This document shows, in pieces, positions 43,715 through 54,300 of a stretch of 64,000 bases of DNA (its first letter is position 1; the number at the start of each line of letters is the position of its first letter). Origin of the DNA: Paguma larvata (taxonomy: Eukaryota; Chordata; Mammalia; Carnivora; Viverridae); contig CM057829.1 of the NCBI GenBank assembly GCA_030068075.1, positions 85,551,132-85,615,131 on the forward strand, read 5' to 3'. The position numbers and the translations under genes are program-made. Under the pieces are notes generated by a model, which made no database searches, was not told where the DNA came from, and worked only from the letters and a program-made list of their open reading frames with translations.

Positions 43715-44150
43715 CTAAAGAGGGACGAGAGCACAGTGTAAAAGTTCAAGAGGATTCCATCCCCTTCCTCTCACTCCCGGCACTTAGCTTCTGGAGTAGA
43801 AAGCCCCGCAGAGAAAAAGCCGGCGTTGGGGGCCACCCTGCAGCCGCCCCGGTTCCTAGAAGGCCTAACTGCTCCAGCGGGCAGGGGATGGCGCCAGGGG
43901 GCGCCGGGAGGCGAGGCGGGCGGCACCCGGGGAAACCGAGTCCCGGCCGGGCCCCCACAGTGCGGCGCGGGCTGCCGAAACCGCTCAAGTCCAGCCGCAA
44001 AACCTTGCCGAGAACCCGAGCTTCTCCAGCACAACTTCGGTCTAAGCAGCTGCTTCCCCGCCGCCACTCCGCCCGCCAGCACAGCCTCCCCAGCGTCGCG
44101 CTCCCCGCCGGCGGCTACCTGTCTGGGGGGCCGCGGACCCCAAGTCTCAC

Positions 44151-44405
44151 CTCATACAAAGGGCTGCGCGCGGGCGCCTGCAGCAGAGCCCAGGGAGCCT
44201 GGCCTCCTCCAGTCCCTCCCGGAACTTTCCTGACATAGCACTTCTCTCCGCTGCAGAAAACGCCGCTTGGAGGCAGAGGAGGAGGAGAAGGCAGAGGAGG
44301 AGGCGGTGTGGCGATCCGGGCGGCGGCGGCGGCGGCGGGAGCTGGAGCAGAAAGTGAGGAGCATCGCGAGCGAGCGCCGCCGCCTCCCAATCTGCCGAGG
44401 GGTTC
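44151..44405 (-). other. Candidate first exon, minus strand
   Basis: The proposed start near 44,405 lies about 30 nt downstream of a TTTAAG element. The end at 44,151 is set by a strong donor, TATGAG|GTGAGACTT. Two ATGs matter. The one at 44,364 opens a 70-codon Arg/Ser-rich frame whose TGA lies at 44,154-44,152, just before the donor, so it would act as an upstream ORF. The one at 44,236 (G at -3) starts a frame that stays open for 28 codons plus 2 nt up to the donor and could be the coding start. The exon includes a CCG run (minus strand). The plus strand has no comparable donor here. I do not recognise the product. Confidence 0.38.
44319..44339. repeat. Short (CGG)n tract
   Basis: About seven CGG units on the plus strand (CCG on the minus), inside the proposed minus-strand first exon. 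CGG runs are common in 5'-UTRs of CpG-island genes. Confidence 0.95.
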
Positions 44406-44430
44406 CCGCCCCCAGGGCAACCAAAGCTCC

Positions 44431-44520
44431 CTCTTAAAGGCGCCTGCCGCGTTTCAGGACGCGAGGGGAAGGGGAGGCGGGGAGAGGGGGCGGAGGCAAG
44501 TAAAGAGGGAGGGGGCGGGC
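44431..44520 (-). promoter_or_regulatory. Candidate core promoter for leftward transcript
   Basis: Reading leftward, three GC boxes (CCGCCCCC-type, 44,473-44,520) are followed by CCTTTAAGAG (44,431-44,440), a degenerate TATA-like element, about 30 nt before the proposed start. The arrangement supports minus-strand initiation, but TATA-like matches occur by chance. Confidence 0.35.
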
Positions 44521-44599
44521 GGAGACGCTGAGATTCCCGAGGCCACCGTTCAGGCTGCCCCAGGGCTGCTGCGCTCGCGGGTTTCTGGCCGCTCTTCCC

Positions 44600-44639
44600 G
44601 CTCCCCGCCAGGTCTGGTCGCCCCTCCGCCTGGGCAAAG
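44600..44639 (+). other. Possible plus-strand splice donor at the right of the island
   Basis: GGCAAAG|GTAGGACAAG at 44,639/44,640 is a moderate donor for a divergent plus-strand transcript. No matching exon or acceptor is recognised to the right. Confidence 0.2.
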
Positions 44640-44850
44640 GTAGGACAAGTGCTGGCACCCAGCGCCCGGGCGCCGCTCCCGCCGTTGGCTTGCGCCCCAC
44701 CATTGCCTCGGGAACTTCGCCCAGTCTCCGAACCGCCGCCGTCCTTTTAGAGTCCTGTCTTCCTGACCCCCACCGCCGCGCCGCTGTCGCCCGCGCCCCC
44801 AAAGCCCTTGTGCGCCGCTGACGACTGCCCAGTGGAATTGCGTTCCCTCG

Positions 44851-45809
44851 CGTGTGTCTGGTATGTACCTCTTCTGTCTCCCACACAGTGATGAGGGGCT
44901 CCCCGGGAGCGCTGGACACTGAAGTAACCAAAGGCCAGTAGGGTCCCCTAGACTGACCCCTGAAAATGTCGCTGGCGAATGGCATGGGAGATTTGCCAAA
45001 TGTCTTGCCCTACCCTATGTTTTGTTTTCTTCCAATGGCCAATTGCCTGATAGCCTCTAACTGGATTACTCCAACAGTTGACACTGACTTTCATCAACAG
45101 AGATTAGCTGTAAAGATCCCCAAACTCAGTAAGGCCCTCCTGAAAAGATACCACCTTAAGACCTAAATGACGCTGGGAAATGTTACTTTCAAGCGACAAG
45201 TGATACAATTTTTCCAACCATCATCAACATTTGTGATCACTGCCGAGACCACAGTGGAGTATGCACAGTGTGGAGATGCCCCGGAGACACGCAGCATCAG
45301 CAGCCATCAACCTAGGAATAGACCATGGTAACAGTGGGTGGGCAGCAGACAACTCCTTTTTCTACCTCAAGGTTCCAGCTCTTGCTTCTTAATACCGTGG
45401 GGCCTCAGGAGAAGTCACTTGTACCCCGTACAGTGTCATCTGGCTGATGTGGAGATGGGCCCTCAATACAAGGTGAAGATCCAGCCTGGGCTACGGAGAA
45501 CCTCCCCTCCCCCAGGGGATGGGCTCGGAGATAGTGGTAGTTTCTAATCCACACAAAAGCCCTAGCATCAGTAGCCTGGACTGGACCTCAGTTCTTCGTC
45601 TCCTGCCACCTGCAGCTGTATAACAAGCACATGCTGACTTGTGGAGGAAGAGGGCAAGAAGACAACTGCAAAAGATTGGAGCAACTTCTTTTACAAGGTG
45701 GAGAAGAAATATGCCTCGGGCTCTGTAGAAGCAGGAGACCGTGGTCCTTCCTGGAGCACACATGAATATCAGAGAAGTTGGCTGTAAGCCAGAGGGAAGA
45801 TATCTTCCT
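44851..45809. other. Non-repetitive flank right of the CpG island
   Basis: About 950 bp of moderate G+C with no recognised repeat. Short frames (66-69 codons) are without domains. It could hold an exon of a divergent non-coding transcript, or upstream regulatory sequence. Confidence 0.35.
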
Positions 45810-46058
45810 TTTTCTTTTTCTTTTCTTTTCTTTCTTTCTTTCTTATTATTTTTTTGAGAGTAGAGAGAGAGAGGAAGAGGGAGAGGAGGAGGAGGGACAG
45901 AGGGAGAGGGAAAGAGAAAAATCTCAAGCAGACTCCACACACAGCGCAGAGCCCGCTGCAGAGCCCTACTCAGGGCTGCATCTCATGACTGTGAGGTCGT
46001 GACCTGAGCCAAAATCAAGAGTCAGAGACTTAACAGATGGAGCCACCCAGGCGCCCTA
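45810..46058 (-). mobile_element. SINEC, antisense
   Basis: T/C-rich start, TTTTTTGAGAGTAGAGAG, a long GA-rich stretch, head end GATGGAGCCACCCAGGCGCCC. The TSD GATATCTTCCT is seen on both sides (45,799-45,809 and about 46,062-46,072). Confidence 0.94.
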
Positions 46059-47475
46059 GGAGATATCTTCCTATTATGATAAACTCCCATGTAGTAATAG
46101 GTACCCAACTCAAAGTGACCTAAGAAAACCTGCACTGGAAGAGGTTGGAATGCACTGGCTCACGTGCTTAAAATCCCAAGAGTAGATCTGGGAGGGTAAA
46201 AAAAGGAGAAGAAGAGGAGGAGGAGGAGGAAGGAGAAGGTTTTTCTTTTATCTTTTTTTTTTATCCAGATGCTCAAAGAATGTTAGGACTCCATTTCTCT
46301 CCATCTTGCGGCTGTGCTTTCATTGGACTGGTTTTGTTTTCTCTAATCGGGGCCTACACTGACAGCCCCAGCCTTACTTTCTCCTCCAACTTCCTTAGCA
46401 ACTGACCCCATTAGCAAGGAATGAGCCTCACTGGACTAACTCGGGTCCTACTTTCATCTCTGAACTAAGCATTATAACCATGGGTTCAAATATGGCCTGC
46501 AGATTGGGGTCTTGACTCCGTTGGGAAAAGGTCAAGGGAGTTTTAGTGCCCCCCACACACACACACATAAATCACATGAACTGAGTGGGAGAGAGGAGGT
46601 TTCCCAAAGGAAAATTAGTTTGCTAACAGAGAGAAAGTGAATGTTGAGTAGGTAAAGACCATAGATGACCCACTCCACACAGCCCCCCATTTCCCACCAC
46701 ACACGCACACACACACACTCACACACTCACACACTCACACTCACACACTCACACACTCTCCCAGCCCCACAGGGACTGGCTACCTCTCTGGGTCTTCTGC
46801 CAATAGCCTCAGGACCAGAAGAATGCTGATGGTCGTGGGGTTGCAAGTAATTGAAACAGCCACATCCTTTGACCTCAGAAGCCCTGGGAAAGTGCTCAGT
46901 GATGTTTACCGACCACTTACAAAAAAATGGTGTCTAGAATGTAATTGTATTAAATTATTTTTTTCCTAAATCGTGATACATCTGCCTCCACATGCCTCAA
47001 CCCCACATTCCTTATTAAGCTTTGTGTTATCATATAATCAATTCGACTTGATAAGAGCCGTCCATAATTTCTTATTACCTATACAGTGTGTTCATTCAAC
47101 TTGAAAAAGAAACGCAGCCTGCGAATAATCATATTTCAGTATCCAAGTGACATAGGGCCCAACTTCATTTTCAAACTCCAGTAAGTTCTTCTTTATCTGC
47201 TCAGAGATAGCACAGAGGAGTTTATATTTTGCCTACCAAAAATGCCAGTTTCAGCCTTTTTTCTTCCCACACAAGAACTTTTCTTGTAGTTGCTCATAAA
47301 AACATTTTGTATTTTCTTCCTTCATTTTTCTTTTTCATAGAAGTTTGTATGTATCGTAGAAAGATAAACTTAAAAACCTGGAAGAGACTTTAGAATTAAC
47401 CCGAAACAGCCCCATTTATTTCATGGATGAAGAAATAAAAGCTCAGAGATTGACCTGTCTAGGGCCATGCAGCTG
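46059..47475. other. Unassigned; contains (CA)n and purine tracts
   Basis: 46,199-46,240 is an AG-only tract. 46.25-46.5 kb resembles an old interspersed repeat I cannot assign. The sequence after the CA repeats is unassigned, with a possible MIR-type trace at about 47,400-47,475 (GATGAAGAAATAAAAGCTCAG). No gene is seen. Confidence 0.35.
46677..46760. repeat. Imperfect (CA)n with CACACT units
   Basis: CA dinucleotides interspersed with CACACTCA units. A shorter CA run lies at 46,551-46,567. Confidence 0.95.
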
Positions 47476-47481
47476 TTTTTA

Positions 47482-47703
47482 TTTTTTTTTAATTTTTTTA
47501 AATGTGTATTTATTTTTGAGACAGAGAGAGACAGAGCATGAGTGGAGGAGGGGCAGAGAGAGAGGTAGACACAGCCTCCGAAGCAGGCTCCAGGCTCTGA
47601 GCCGGCAGCATAGAGCCCGACACGGGGCTCGAACTCACAGACCGCGAGATCATGACCTGAGCTGAGGTCGGACGCTCAACCGACTGAGCCACCCAGGCGC
47701 CCC
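47482..47703 (-). mobile_element. SINEC, antisense
   Basis: T-rich start, TGTATTTATTTTTGAGACAG, body CTCTGAGCCGGCAGCATAGAG, head CTCGAACTCACAGACCGCG and CTGAGCCACCCAGGCGCCCC. The TSD ATGCAGCTG(T/A)TTTTA brackets it. The exact head suggests a young copy. Confidence 0.96.
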
Positions 47704-48359
47704 TATGCAGCTGATTTTAGTGTCTGTGATGTGCCTAGCTCTATGCTACACATTTCAAATAATATAGATCCAAAAGCATACGATGCAATCACTGTCCTCA
47801 GACAGTTAAATTCAGTCAAGGAAACATTAACCCTCTAAGATAGAAGGCAAATGGAGAGAATCACGGTATATCATACAATTTAGGATTTAAAAACAAAAAT
47901 GTGTGTGATGAGCTCTGTGTGTTAACTATAATCATTGAAACAAGAGACACCATAAGGTGGAGTAGTCTGGGTAATGCTTTTTAGCCAGGAACCACCTTGA
48001 CAGTCTTTAAAAAATGCATAGAAAAAAAAATGGGCTTTCCATGTGAGAAAACAAACAGAATGAGAAGGCACTGATGGAGGAAAGAGCTTGCCATGTGTTT
48101 GGATCAGAAATAAAATCTGTACTGTCGTGGTTTAGAAGAATGTTCCACACTGCAAGTCATGAGATCCTTTTAGTGGGTTTTAAGGAGTATTTTTTTTTCA
48201 TTAAATAAAACAGAATATCTGTGCATCATACTTAATGAGATTAAGTATTGTTAAACTTGTGTTTTATTATGTTATGTATTCTTAGCTATATTGTACATTT
48301 TTTATCCTACTTTGGATTATGTTCAAAAAAAGTTCAAAAGCCCCTAGTTCAGAATCCAG
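47704..48359. other. Unassigned; possible old-repeat trace
   Basis: 47,718-47,820 (GATGTGCCTAGCTCTATGC, AATCACTGTCCTCAGACAG) has the look of a MIR/L2-age repeat. The rest is AT-rich and unassigned. Confidence 0.35.
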
Positions 48360-48510
48360 ACAGACTGGATATGAAACTCCGCTTTGTAGCAGGACATTGA
48401 TCAAATAATATCTCTCCGGGCATTGCGTTCTTTATGTGCAAGGGATTTTCAGCACTGGCCTTTGTACACAGTAAGACCTATAAATGGTACCTCTTATTTG
48501 CTGGCTATAT
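48360..48510 (+). mobile_element. Possible MIR, sense
   Basis: GGATATGAAACTCCGCTTTG, then ATAATATCTCTCCGGGCATTG and CAGTAAGACCTATAAATGG follow MIR spacing loosely. Confidence 0.35.
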
Positions 48511-48514
48511 TGGA

Positions 48515-48690
48515 GACGATTTCATATTAGAATCACCTGAAGAACTCTTTCAAAACCCCAGTACCTGGGACCCACCCTTAGAGAACCAGACTCAATCCTA
48601 GGGTAAGAGTCTGCAGCATCAGAGTTTCGAAATTCCCCAGGTACAATCATCTCTGCAAGCCCCTCGGGCTGGACCCATGGCAAAATACAT
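48515..48690 (+). mobile_element. MER5-like DNA transposon remnant
   Basis: TTAGAATCACCTGAAGAACTC, CAGTACCTGGGACCCACCC, GCATCAGAGTTTCGAAATTC and CCCAGGTACAATC are typical of MER5A-type elements in sense. Confidence 0.6.
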
Positions 48691-50869
48691 CTAGCATCTG
48701 AGAAGCCTGGTGAGGCATTGTCTATTTTTTCAGTAGACACATTGATCTTCATGATTGATGTCTCTGTTTCTTTTACCAAGCGATAGATAGCATGCTAGGT
48801 CATCAGCAGAATTCTAACTACTTTTGGCTCCGAGAATCTTCAACTGTGGTGCAAACTGCTAATGGTTTATCTCGGTCAGTAACACAGCATAGATCCTGAG
48901 TCATAATCTCTTATGCATCTCTCCAAGTGTACAATTTATGATCGGTTATCAGCATATAGTAGTTTCTGGTGGTGTTAAAAAGCAGTAAAATATCACTAAA
49001 AACTCCCTCAGGAAGAGGAAAAGGGCTAGAAGCAAATGACATTGGAAATCCATATTCTAAATAATTAGCAAATGACTCATTAAATTCAGCTATTTTCATC
49101 CTGACTTTTAATAATACAGTTTCTAAATGCTAATTGCTGATGTACTTTTTGTAATCTTACATTTAGTAATCCCTCAGTGTTTATATCTTATACATTTTCC
49201 CCCTAGACAATCAATCCCCTCTGCGTATGAAGCAGGAGAATCTTTCTTCAAATACAAAGTGTCCAAGAGACTCAGAAACAGTTATTCTACCTAGTTATGT
49301 TGTCTCTGTAAGTCTTGACTTTTTTTGTATTTGGTTGGGCGAAGATAAGAAAGATAGAATACTTTTGAATCTCGCCAGAGAGACAGAGCAACTGAGATAA
49401 AGGAATAAAAAACCTAAAACCTAAAATTCTAACAACTAGACCTTATCTGCAACATAATATGACAGAATCACAAGGACCCAGAACCACTATCAGGTCTTCT
49501 TGCCTAAGAAACCGAATCTGAATCTAATCAAGTCTCTAGAATTAATAAGAAATATAGGAGACTGCAGATCAAGTTTGAAAACCACCTCAAGGAAGCCATC
49601 AGTCACATCCAGAACGTCAAATATTCAATAGGAAAAATGACCTGATTTCACTACCAAATCAATGGCATGAAAAAGCAGGGGCCTGGTTTTAAAGAATAAA
49701 AGAGATTTCAGAATCATGGTCATGAAATGTACTGTGTGGACTTTGTGTCCTGTTTTGAACAAACCATCTATGAAAAGAACCATGAGACTATCAGGAAAAT
49801 CAGATTATAGGCTAAGTATTGGAAACTATAAATAAATTATTGTTAATTTTCTTAGATGTGGTAATGACAGGAGAGTTCTATAGAAAACAAAAATTTCATC
49901 AGAGGTGCATCCTGAAGAATTTTATAATCCTGCTCAAAAAAACAGAAGGAGTAATAGATGGGGAAATGACTGATAACTTTTGAAATGGGGGAATGATACA
50001 TGGAGGTTCATTATCCTTTACTTCTGTTATTGTCCATGTTTGGAAAGTTCCCGAAGAAAGTTTGTGTAAAAAAAAAAATTAACAACTTTCTATTTGATGT
50101 TGAATTCACCTTTTTATTAAAATCCTTCTCTTGGTTTTGCTAATAGGACAGTGACAAATATATGTGAGTCTGGGCCTGGTTGCATCTTGAGTATCTTTAG
50201 AAACAAGCTTCTAGGCTCAGAAGTCTTTTGTTATAATATTTCTGGCCAGTATTTACTAGTCACATTCAAGGCAAAGGACTGAACCAAAAGACTGATCAGT
50301 GAGGGTCTCTGTGGGAAGAGTCCACAACCGCTCCACTCAGCTGGCTCTCTACATCACAGGTGCCCACTCTCCCAGTATTACTCTGCGCCTCTGCGATTAC
50401 CTCCAGGGACCAGCTCTGGCTGCCTCCACCTTGGAATGTCCATGACAAAGTCTACAGGTGAGCCCATAGGAACTAACTGGCTGAATCGTTTTTGTAAACC
50501 TTAGTGAAGACATGATCTTTTGGCCTTTTCTCCTTCCTCACCTTACCCCATCATGGTATTTCCCACCCCCCGTGGCAGGCACGCACTCACACATACACAC
50601 GTGCAATACACACCAAATAAGCATTGCAGAGGTAAGATCCAGCAATCTAAGACCTGTGAGAATAGATGGAGAGCAGCTACTCAGCCTGCTTTTAGTCTAT
50701 GTCTTAGTCTGCTGTGTCTCCATACTTGTATCTGGAACACTGTTGGCACATGATTCAATATTAGGAGAAGGTAAACTTTATTATGTCCATTTAATTTATT
50801 ATGAATAGAAAATATAACTATTACATCAGTCTCATGGACATTACTTATGTAGATGAAGATGGGTTGCTT
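48691..50869. other. Unassigned; part is an old interspersed repeat
   Basis: 49,390-50,090 (AAGTTTGAAAACCACCTCAAGG, TTGTTAATTTTCTTAGATGTGG, TGATACATGGAGGTTCATTAT) looks like an old dispersed repeat whose family I cannot name. The flanks and 50.1-50.87 kb are unassigned. Two overlapping frames at 50.5-50.8 kb (98 and 77 codons) show no domain. Confidence 0.35.
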
Positions 50870-51061
50870 TTTTCTTTTACTTTTTAAGTTTATTTATTCG
50901 AGAGAGTGAGCAGGGGAGAAGGAGAGGTAGAGAAGGCCAAGCAGGCTCCACACTGCCAGCGCAGAGTCTCATGCAGGGCTCAAACTCACGAACCAGGAGA
51001 TCATGACTTCAGCCAAAATCAAGCATACGACATTTAACCCACTGAGCCACCCAGATGCCCC
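50870..51061 (-). mobile_element. SINEC, antisense
   Basis: TTTTAAGTTTATTTATTCGAGAG, shortened body, CACGAACCAGGAGATCATGAC, head end CACTGAGCCACCCAGATGCCCC. Confidence 0.93.
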
Positions 51062-51289
51062 TAAAGCTGTTTTTTTTTTTTAATGAGACAATTAAAAAGA
51101 TTAGGTCAATAAAAGTACAGATATTTTGAGAATATGGCAAAATTCATGAAAATGTTTTATATATGACTACGGTTTCGAAATTCTGTCTTTATCTATAGAA
51201 GGAAAAAGAGGCCTTATAGCTCACACACTGCAAGCCCAACTGAGCAGGAGCTTAAGTAGAAATGTAAGATAGTGCAGTAGATAAGTAAA

Positions 51290-51500
51290 TCCTGTAAAAA
51301 TCACAAGTTCTATTTCTAGTGCCGCCTTGATGGAGGGACCTTAGGCGGTTGATTAGTTAACCTCTTAAGCCCTCAGTTTCTTTACTTGTATATTGTGAAT
51401 AAGAATAGAGTGTTATGAGGAATAAATAAAACATTCATCCAAAACACTTAACATGGTCTCTGATAGAAAGTTAATGTCCACCCATGTTGGAACTATCACT
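51290..51500 (+). mobile_element. MIR, sense
   Basis: GGACCTTAGGCGGTTGATTAG, TTAACCTCTTAAGCCCTCAG, TTTCTTTACTTGTATATTG and GAGGAATAAATAAAACATTC follow the MIR core and 3' part. Confidence 0.7.
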
Positions 51501-51540
51501 AATGACACCAAGTTTGTATTTTTTCTGGGCATTCTTTTTT

Positions 51541-51963
51541 GTTTTTCTTTCTTCTTCTTTTTTTAATGTTTATTCATTTTTTTTTTATTTTGACATTTAT
51601 TTATTTTGAGAGAGAGAGACAGAGCATGAACGGGGGAAGGGCAGAGAGAGAGAGGGAGACGCAGAATCTGAGCTGTCAGCACAGAGCCTGACGTGGGGCC
51701 CGAACCCATGAGCGAGATCATGACCTGAGCTGAAGTCGGACGCTCAACCGACTGAGCCACCCAGGTGCCTCAATGTTTATTCATTTTTGAGAGACAGAGC
51801 ACAAGCAGGGGAGTGGCAGAGAGCGAGGGAGACACAGAATCCAAAGCAGGCTCCAGACTTTGAGCTGCTAGCACAGAGCCGGACGCAGGGCTCGAACTCA
51901 CAAACTGTGAGATCATGACCTGAGCCGAAGTCAAACGTTTAACCAACTGAGTTAAAGGTGCCC
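51541..51963 (-). mobile_element. SINEC, antisense, split by a second SINEC
   Basis: The outer element has its tail at 51,541-51,581 and its body and head at 51,772-51,963. It is bracketed by a perfect 16-bp TSD CTGGGCATTCTTTTTT at 51,525-51,540 and 51,964-51,979. The inner SINE at 51,582-51,771 interrupts it. Confidence 0.96.
51582..51771 (-). mobile_element. SINEC nested in SINEC, same orientation
   Basis: A complete antisense copy bracketed by a perfect 17-bp TSD AATGTTTATTCATTTTT (51,565-51,581 and 51,772-51,788) that derives from the tail of the outer SINE. Well-preserved head GACGCTCAACCGACTGAGCC. A body deletion is present. Confidence 0.97.
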
Positions 51964-52216
51964 CTGGGCATTCTTTTTTCTTATTTACTTTTAGAAAACT
52001 TGGAATTATAGCAGCTGATTTAAAGTTTTTCCATTAAGAAATATAAATAACAATTTTCAACATCACTGTCACTAACTGAGGTTTTTTTCAGCATGAATTT
52101 TTTGACCAGTGAGGTGGTTCTTACCCTACTTTAAAAGTAATTACTCATTTTTCATATAATTGATACTTTAAAAAATTGTAATTAGCCCTTACAAAGGTAT
52201 TGCTTCAATAACCTTT

Positions 52217-52345
52217 TAAAAAATAGGCTTCATGCCCAGCACAGAGCCAAACAAGAGGCTTGAACTCAAATATCTGAGATCAAGATCTGAGCTGAGATCA
52301 AGAGTCGGATGCTTAACCTACTGAGCCAAACAGGCGCCCCATCAT
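52217..52345 (-). mobile_element. Short older Can-SINE, antisense
   Basis: CTTCATGCCCAGCACAGAGCC, GATCAAGAGTCGGATGCTTAA, CAGGCGCCCC. The 13-bp TSD TTCAATAACCTTT lies at 52,204-52,216 and 52,346-52,358. Confidence 0.94.
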
Positions 52346-52358
52346 TTCAATAACCTTT

Positions 52359-54087
52359 AAAGAATATTTAGAAGTTATAAAATTAGAGCACTCTAATTTT
52401 TCAAACAAAGATAATGGATAAACATTTATTTGAGTTGAAAGGAATTTTATTCCATTTTGTTGGTCTTCTTGGAAGTCCTAAGTTAAAATCCTCCAGTTTA
52501 GAACAAAAATGACTAAGAGAAAACAATTATTCTCAAAGTTACTGTGTAAAATCATCTCAATTCTTTATTATGCATAATTATTTGACATGTAATATTTACA
52601 TTCTAAAGATTCTCTGCTAATACTAGATACATAGCTTATATAGATAGTGGGCAAAGTGATGATAAAAAAAAGAAGCCTACCAACAGAAAGGAAGGTGTTG
52701 AATAACAACGTGGTGACCGTTAAAATAAACCGGTCAGCTGTTCTACTGTAGGAACTCGACCTCACTGCCCTAAAGATCCAGCGCTGCATTCACTAAGGTC
52801 ACGCTCCCCTTGGCCTGTCCTCAGCCAATGGCAGTGACTGGCTGGGGCCTTAGTGGTGCCCATTCCTGTAGACATAGAACTTCTCTAATGAGCAGTTTTG
52901 GCTCCAGGACTTCTCATCAGCCTGACCCAAACTTTCTGAGAACCGTGCTACAGTGTGAGACTCTTCGTACCCAGCCCTCCTTCCTCCTCACCTTGCACAC
53001 GCCTGAGACCTGCCTCATGATCTGAAGGCTCTCGCTACTTCCTACTTCCTCTTCTTTATCTTTCAGTGATACTGCCACCAATAAATCTCTGATGCATCTC
53101 ATTCCATCCTGGTGCCTTCTTCTTGGTGGATAAAGGCACCGTTCGTTACTCAGGTAACATGAATTTGACAGCTAGGAAACAATCTGAAGAGCATAATTGA
53201 GGTTTGATTAGAAACTGTAGGAAAGTTGTAGCATAGCCATCCTAGGGAAGCCACAAGAAATTAGTGTGTACTTACTTATTTTTCTCAATACAGGAAGACT
53301 TCTTTAAAAGGCCATCATGGGTGCACATTATCTGCAGAACAGTAAGAAGCCATCGGCGACTTTAGGAAAGGTGTGATGTGTTTGCAGTGAGACAGAGACC
53401 AGCATCAAGGGCTGCCTGGAAAAGAGGGCTAAGCATATCAGCTCTGCGGAGAGAGAAAGAAGAGAGCACAAAACAGAAAAAGTAAAAATTAATTCAGGGT
53501 TCCTGTTTTGTTAAGTCAAAGAGATAACAGCAGTGCCCACTAGAGGAAGAGAAAGAAAAGAACTATTTCTAACTCACTGGAGAAGGGGTTGGGGAAAAGG
53601 GAAGGGATGATTCACTGAACAATGACTACCAGACTTCTCCCTAAGCAGGAATGTGTCATTGTTTGGAAGAATAAATTGATGAGGTGACTTCATATAAACA
53701 AGGCCATTAAGGCTTAGATGACAAACATGAGCCAAAACATTCCAGAAGGGGGAAGCTGGATTACATGGACAGGGGATGGGATGCTATTGCTCCTGAGAGA
53801 ACAAGGAGAGAGATGAATGAAGAGCCAAAGACAGGAGGAAGAAAGAGAGGGAGAAGCCCTGGGACCAGGTGAGGAGAAGCATCAGTGAAACTCCTCAGCA
53901 GAGGGTTCCTCAAAGCCTTGTGAGAACTCTGATAAGAGCAGTGTTGCTTATAGTTATTTGTGTTATGAGACTGCAAACCATCCTTCATTCATCTTCTCTC
54001 CAGAATTCATTAATGTCTGACTAAGCTACACATGCTTTTAGGGAGTTGTTTTTGTCGTTTGTTTGCTTTAAGAGAAGTCAAAACTGA
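52359..54087. other. Unassigned; LTR-like segment at 52.79-53.16 kb
   Basis: 52,790-53,160 contains moderate-G+C sequence with an AATAAA (CACCAATAAATCTCTGATGC, near 53,083), reminiscent of an old solo LTR but not assignable to a family. The rest, including the AG-rich 53.45-53.9 kb, is unassigned. No gene is seen. Confidence 0.3.
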
Positions 54088-54300
54088 GGGGTGCTTGAGT
54101 GACTCAATCCATTAAGCATCTGACTCTTGATCATGACTCTCAGGTCATGATCTCATGGTCATGCACTGACCCTACATCAGGCTCTGCACTGACAGCATGG
54201 AGCCTGCATGAGATTCTTCTCTCTCCCTCTCTCTCTCCCTCTCCCCCTGGTCATACTCTCTTGCTCTCTCTCAAAAATAAATAAACTTTTTAAAAAAAGA
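54088..54300 (+). mobile_element. SINEC
   Basis: GGGGTGCTTGAGTGACTCAATC, body CACTGACAGCATGGAGCCTG, CT-rich stretch, tail CAAAAATAAATAAACTTTTTAA. Confidence 0.93.

Larger units (their letters stand above)
43790..44850. promoter_or_regulatory. CpG island, probable promoter
   Basis: Roughly 1 kb with very high G+C and abundant CpG in an otherwise AT-rich, CpG-poor window. It is free of recognised SINE/LINE and contains several GC-box sequences (GGAGGCGGGG, GGGGGCGGAG, GGGGGCGGGC at 44,473-44,520). In mammals such islands nearly always mark transcription starts. Long overlapping frames on both strands (up to 191 codons) arise because stop codons are rare in GC-rich DNA and are not evidence of coding. 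The downstream gene cannot be named from this sequence. Confidence 0.85.

Noticed and set aside
43663..44238. 191-codon plus-strand frame and several 84-183-codon frames on both strands in the CpG island
   Set aside because: Overlapping frames in four or more phases are expected where stop codons are rare in GC-rich DNA. The compositions are low-complexity Ala/Pro/Arg/Gly, and there is no recognisable domain.
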